A DNA stretch of 5,788 nucleotides, taken from positions 1 to 5,788 of the forward strand of contig JASHWA010000572.1 in NCBI GenBank assembly GCA_030044325.1, in the 5' to 3' direction. The translations under genes were made by a program, and so were the position numbers. Below the pieces are notes generated by a model. That model saw only the letters and a list, made by a program, of their open reading frames with translations. It did not search any database and had not been told where the DNA came from. Numbering within the stretch: the stretch's first letter is position 1; each line of letters starts with the position of its first letter. Below, in pieces: positions 4,823 to 5,788 of this stretch. The stretch is from Bryobacteraceae bacterium. Lineage in GTDB: Bacteria > Acidobacteriota > Terriglobia > Bryobacterales > Bryobacteraceae.

Positions 4823-5767
4823 TCAGAAAATCGAGAGTAATCGGGCATCCTTGCGGCCGCGGAGGGCTTTTTCGGCCTCCGGGCGGCAATCTTCGCGAAA
4901 ACGGCTCGCGGCCAGCGCGCGCAGCGCGAAAACCGCGTCGTCGAAGGGAGCCTGGGGGATCAACGAAACGAGAAAATCGGCCGCTTCCCTGCGCCGCGAG
5001 CCGCCCAGCGAAAGCAGAATCGCGCGCGCGAGCTGCGCATCGGCGCCGCGGCGGTAACGCTCGATCAAAACTTGAACGGCGCGCGGATCGTTCGAGCCGC
5101 CCAAGGCTGCCGCGGCTTCCATGGGCACATCCGCATTGGCCGAATCGAGAAAACGCGCGGCGAACGGAATGTATTCCGCGGAGATATCGAGAAGGCTGGT
5201 GAGGCATTGGCCCACCACTTCCGGCTCGGGGTCGCCCGCGAGCGCTTTGAAGCGCAGCAGCAGCGCGCTGTCCGGGCCGGAAAGCTGCGCGATGGCGAGG
5301 GCGGCGTCGGCGCGGACCGTTTTCGCCGGATCGGCGGCGAGCAGATCGGCGAGCTGCTCCAGAATTTCCAGGCGCGGCAGCGGGCAGGTGACCAGCGCGA
5401 GCGCGCAAGCTCCCCGCAGCGTCGCGGCGGTGTCCTCCGTTCGTCCCCACACCGGTTCCGGCTGAAAATATTTGATTGAGCGCAGAAAAAAATCCGCTTC
5501 GTTGTAGCCGAGATCCTTGAGCGCCTTCGCGATCGCGTTCTTGGCCCGGCACTGCGGATCGGTTTTGACCGGATCGGTCAGGAAGCGGTCGAATGCGGCG
5601 GTGAGATCGGGGATCAGCTCCGCCAGCCCCACCTGCGCGGCGAGCGCGGCGGCCTTCGAAACGAAATAATTGCTGCGATCGAGAAGCGCTTTGCGAAATC
5701 GCGCCGCATCGGGAGCCGAGCGCAGGGCTTCGAGGGCTTCGAGTTTCCGGTCGAAGGCTTTGCTCAT
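4823..5767 (-). CDS. HEAT-repeat protein
   Basis: A 314-residue protein made almost wholly of paired helices with the alanine- and leucine-rich spacing of HEAT or PBS-lyase-type repeats. The clearest units lie in the middle and C-terminal thirds: TVRADAALAIAQL, EPEVVGQCLTSLLDIS, DVPMEAAAALGGSNDPRAVQVL and AQLARAILLSLGG. The N-terminal part, about residues 30-110, holds less regular helices. There is no signal peptide, membrane segment or catalytic motif, so a cytoplasmic scaffold or adaptor is the most that can be said. ATG 5767 is preferred because TAGAAT (5782-5777 on this strand) ends 9 bp before it and the domain begins soon after; no Shine-Dalgarno site is seen. It converges on the 92-residue gene with 19 bp between stops and no T-tract terminator. 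What lies upstream is beyond the right edge. Repeat-family confidence is high; biological role is unknown. Confidence 0.85.
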   Translation of the reverse strand: MSKAFDRKLEALEALRSAPDAARFRKALLDRSNYFVSKAAALAAQVGLAELIPDLTAAFDRFLTDPVKTDPQCRAKNAIAKALKDLGYNEADFFLRSIKYFQPEPVWGRTEDTAATLRGACALALVTCPLPRLEILEQLADLLAADPAKTVRADAALAIAQLSGPDSALLLRFKALAGDPEPEVVGQCLTSLLDISAEYIPFAARFLDSANADVPMEAAAALGGSNDPRAVQVLIERYRRGADAQLARAILLSLGGSRRREAADFLVSLIPQAPFDDAVFALRALAASRFREDCRPEAEKALRGRKDARLLSIF

Positions 5768-5776
5768 TCACACGCG

Positions 5777-5782
5777 ATTCTA
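5777..5782 (-). promoter_or_regulatory. -10 element of the HEAT-repeat gene
   Basis: On the minus strand the hexamer is TAGAAT, five of six to TATAAT, ending 9 bp before the ATG. Initiation at the usual distance would leave about 2-3 nt of leader. The -35 region lies beyond the window edge and cannot be judged. Confidence 0.45.
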
Positions 5783-5788
5783 GCGCGG

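Noticed and set aside
5072..5479. Plus-strand frames opposite the HEAT gene
   Set aside because: Antisense shadows of high-GC coding sequence, with no domain or promoter support.
4728..5771. 347-residue minus-strand frame overlapping the HEAT-repeat gene
   Set aside because: A shifted frame of the HEAT gene that gives Arg/Gly/Ser-rich low-complexity protein and overlaps the 92-residue gene; the alternative frame shows clear HEAT periodicity.
1..5788. CRISPR array, tRNA/rRNA, insertion sequence, prophage or defence system
   Set aside because: No regularly spaced repeats, cloverleaf, transposase, terminal inverted repeats or defence-type domains are visible; all gene-sized stretches are accounted for by seven chromosomal-type genes.

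Overview
The window is GC-rich, gene-dense bacterial chromosome. It holds seven protein genes: one cut by the left edge, six complete. There are no RNA genes, insertion sequences, CRISPR arrays or phage genes. Codon use is uniform (GCG, CGC, GGC and CTG dominate), so nothing looks recently acquired. A polysaccharide-type glycoside hydrolase, a secreted metallo-amidohydrolase, a phosphonatase, a HEAT-repeat protein and starts lacking Shine-Dalgarno sites together suggest a soil acidobacterium of the Solibacter/Bryobacter type. That placement is inference, not proof.

Layout, left to right. (1) 1-679, minus: the N-terminal 60% or so of a GH88 unsaturated glucuronyl hydrolase. (2) 786-2000, plus: a secreted amidohydrolase, divergent from GH88 across about 106 bp that carries a large interrupted palindrome. 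(3) 2023-2283, plus: an unrecognised 86-residue protein. (4) 2285-3589, minus: an MFS_3-type exporter, tail to tail with (3) with 1 bp between. (5) 3610-4425, plus: phosphonoacetaldehyde hydrolase (phnX), head to head with the exporter across 20 bp. (6) 4525-4803, plus: a 92-residue helical, possibly helix-turn-helix protein. (7) 4823-5767, minus: a HEAT-repeat protein.

The genes do not form one pathway. GH88 would finish degradation of uronic-acid polysaccharides, the amidohydrolase would act outside the cytoplasm on small amides or dipeptides, and PhnX would release phosphate from phosphonoacetaldehyde. The exporter shares PhnX's promoter region, but its substrate is unknown. No 2-aminoethylphosphonate transaminase (phnW) or phosphonate importer is visible.

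The main signal beyond gene content is promoter architecture. Four genes have a TAnAAT or TATACT hexamer ending 6-11 bp before an ATG, with no Shine-Dalgarno sequence. A fifth (MFS) has TATTCT just before paired TTG codons. The 86-residue gene has TAAAAT 19 bp before its ATG. This is the expected picture for leaderless or nearly leaderless mRNAs. The phnX and MFS -10 elements overlap on opposite strands, and palindromes lie beside two of the divergent promoters. I see no previously undescribed multi-gene system here; the candidate novelties are this promoter pattern, the putative operators and two small unrecognised proteins.
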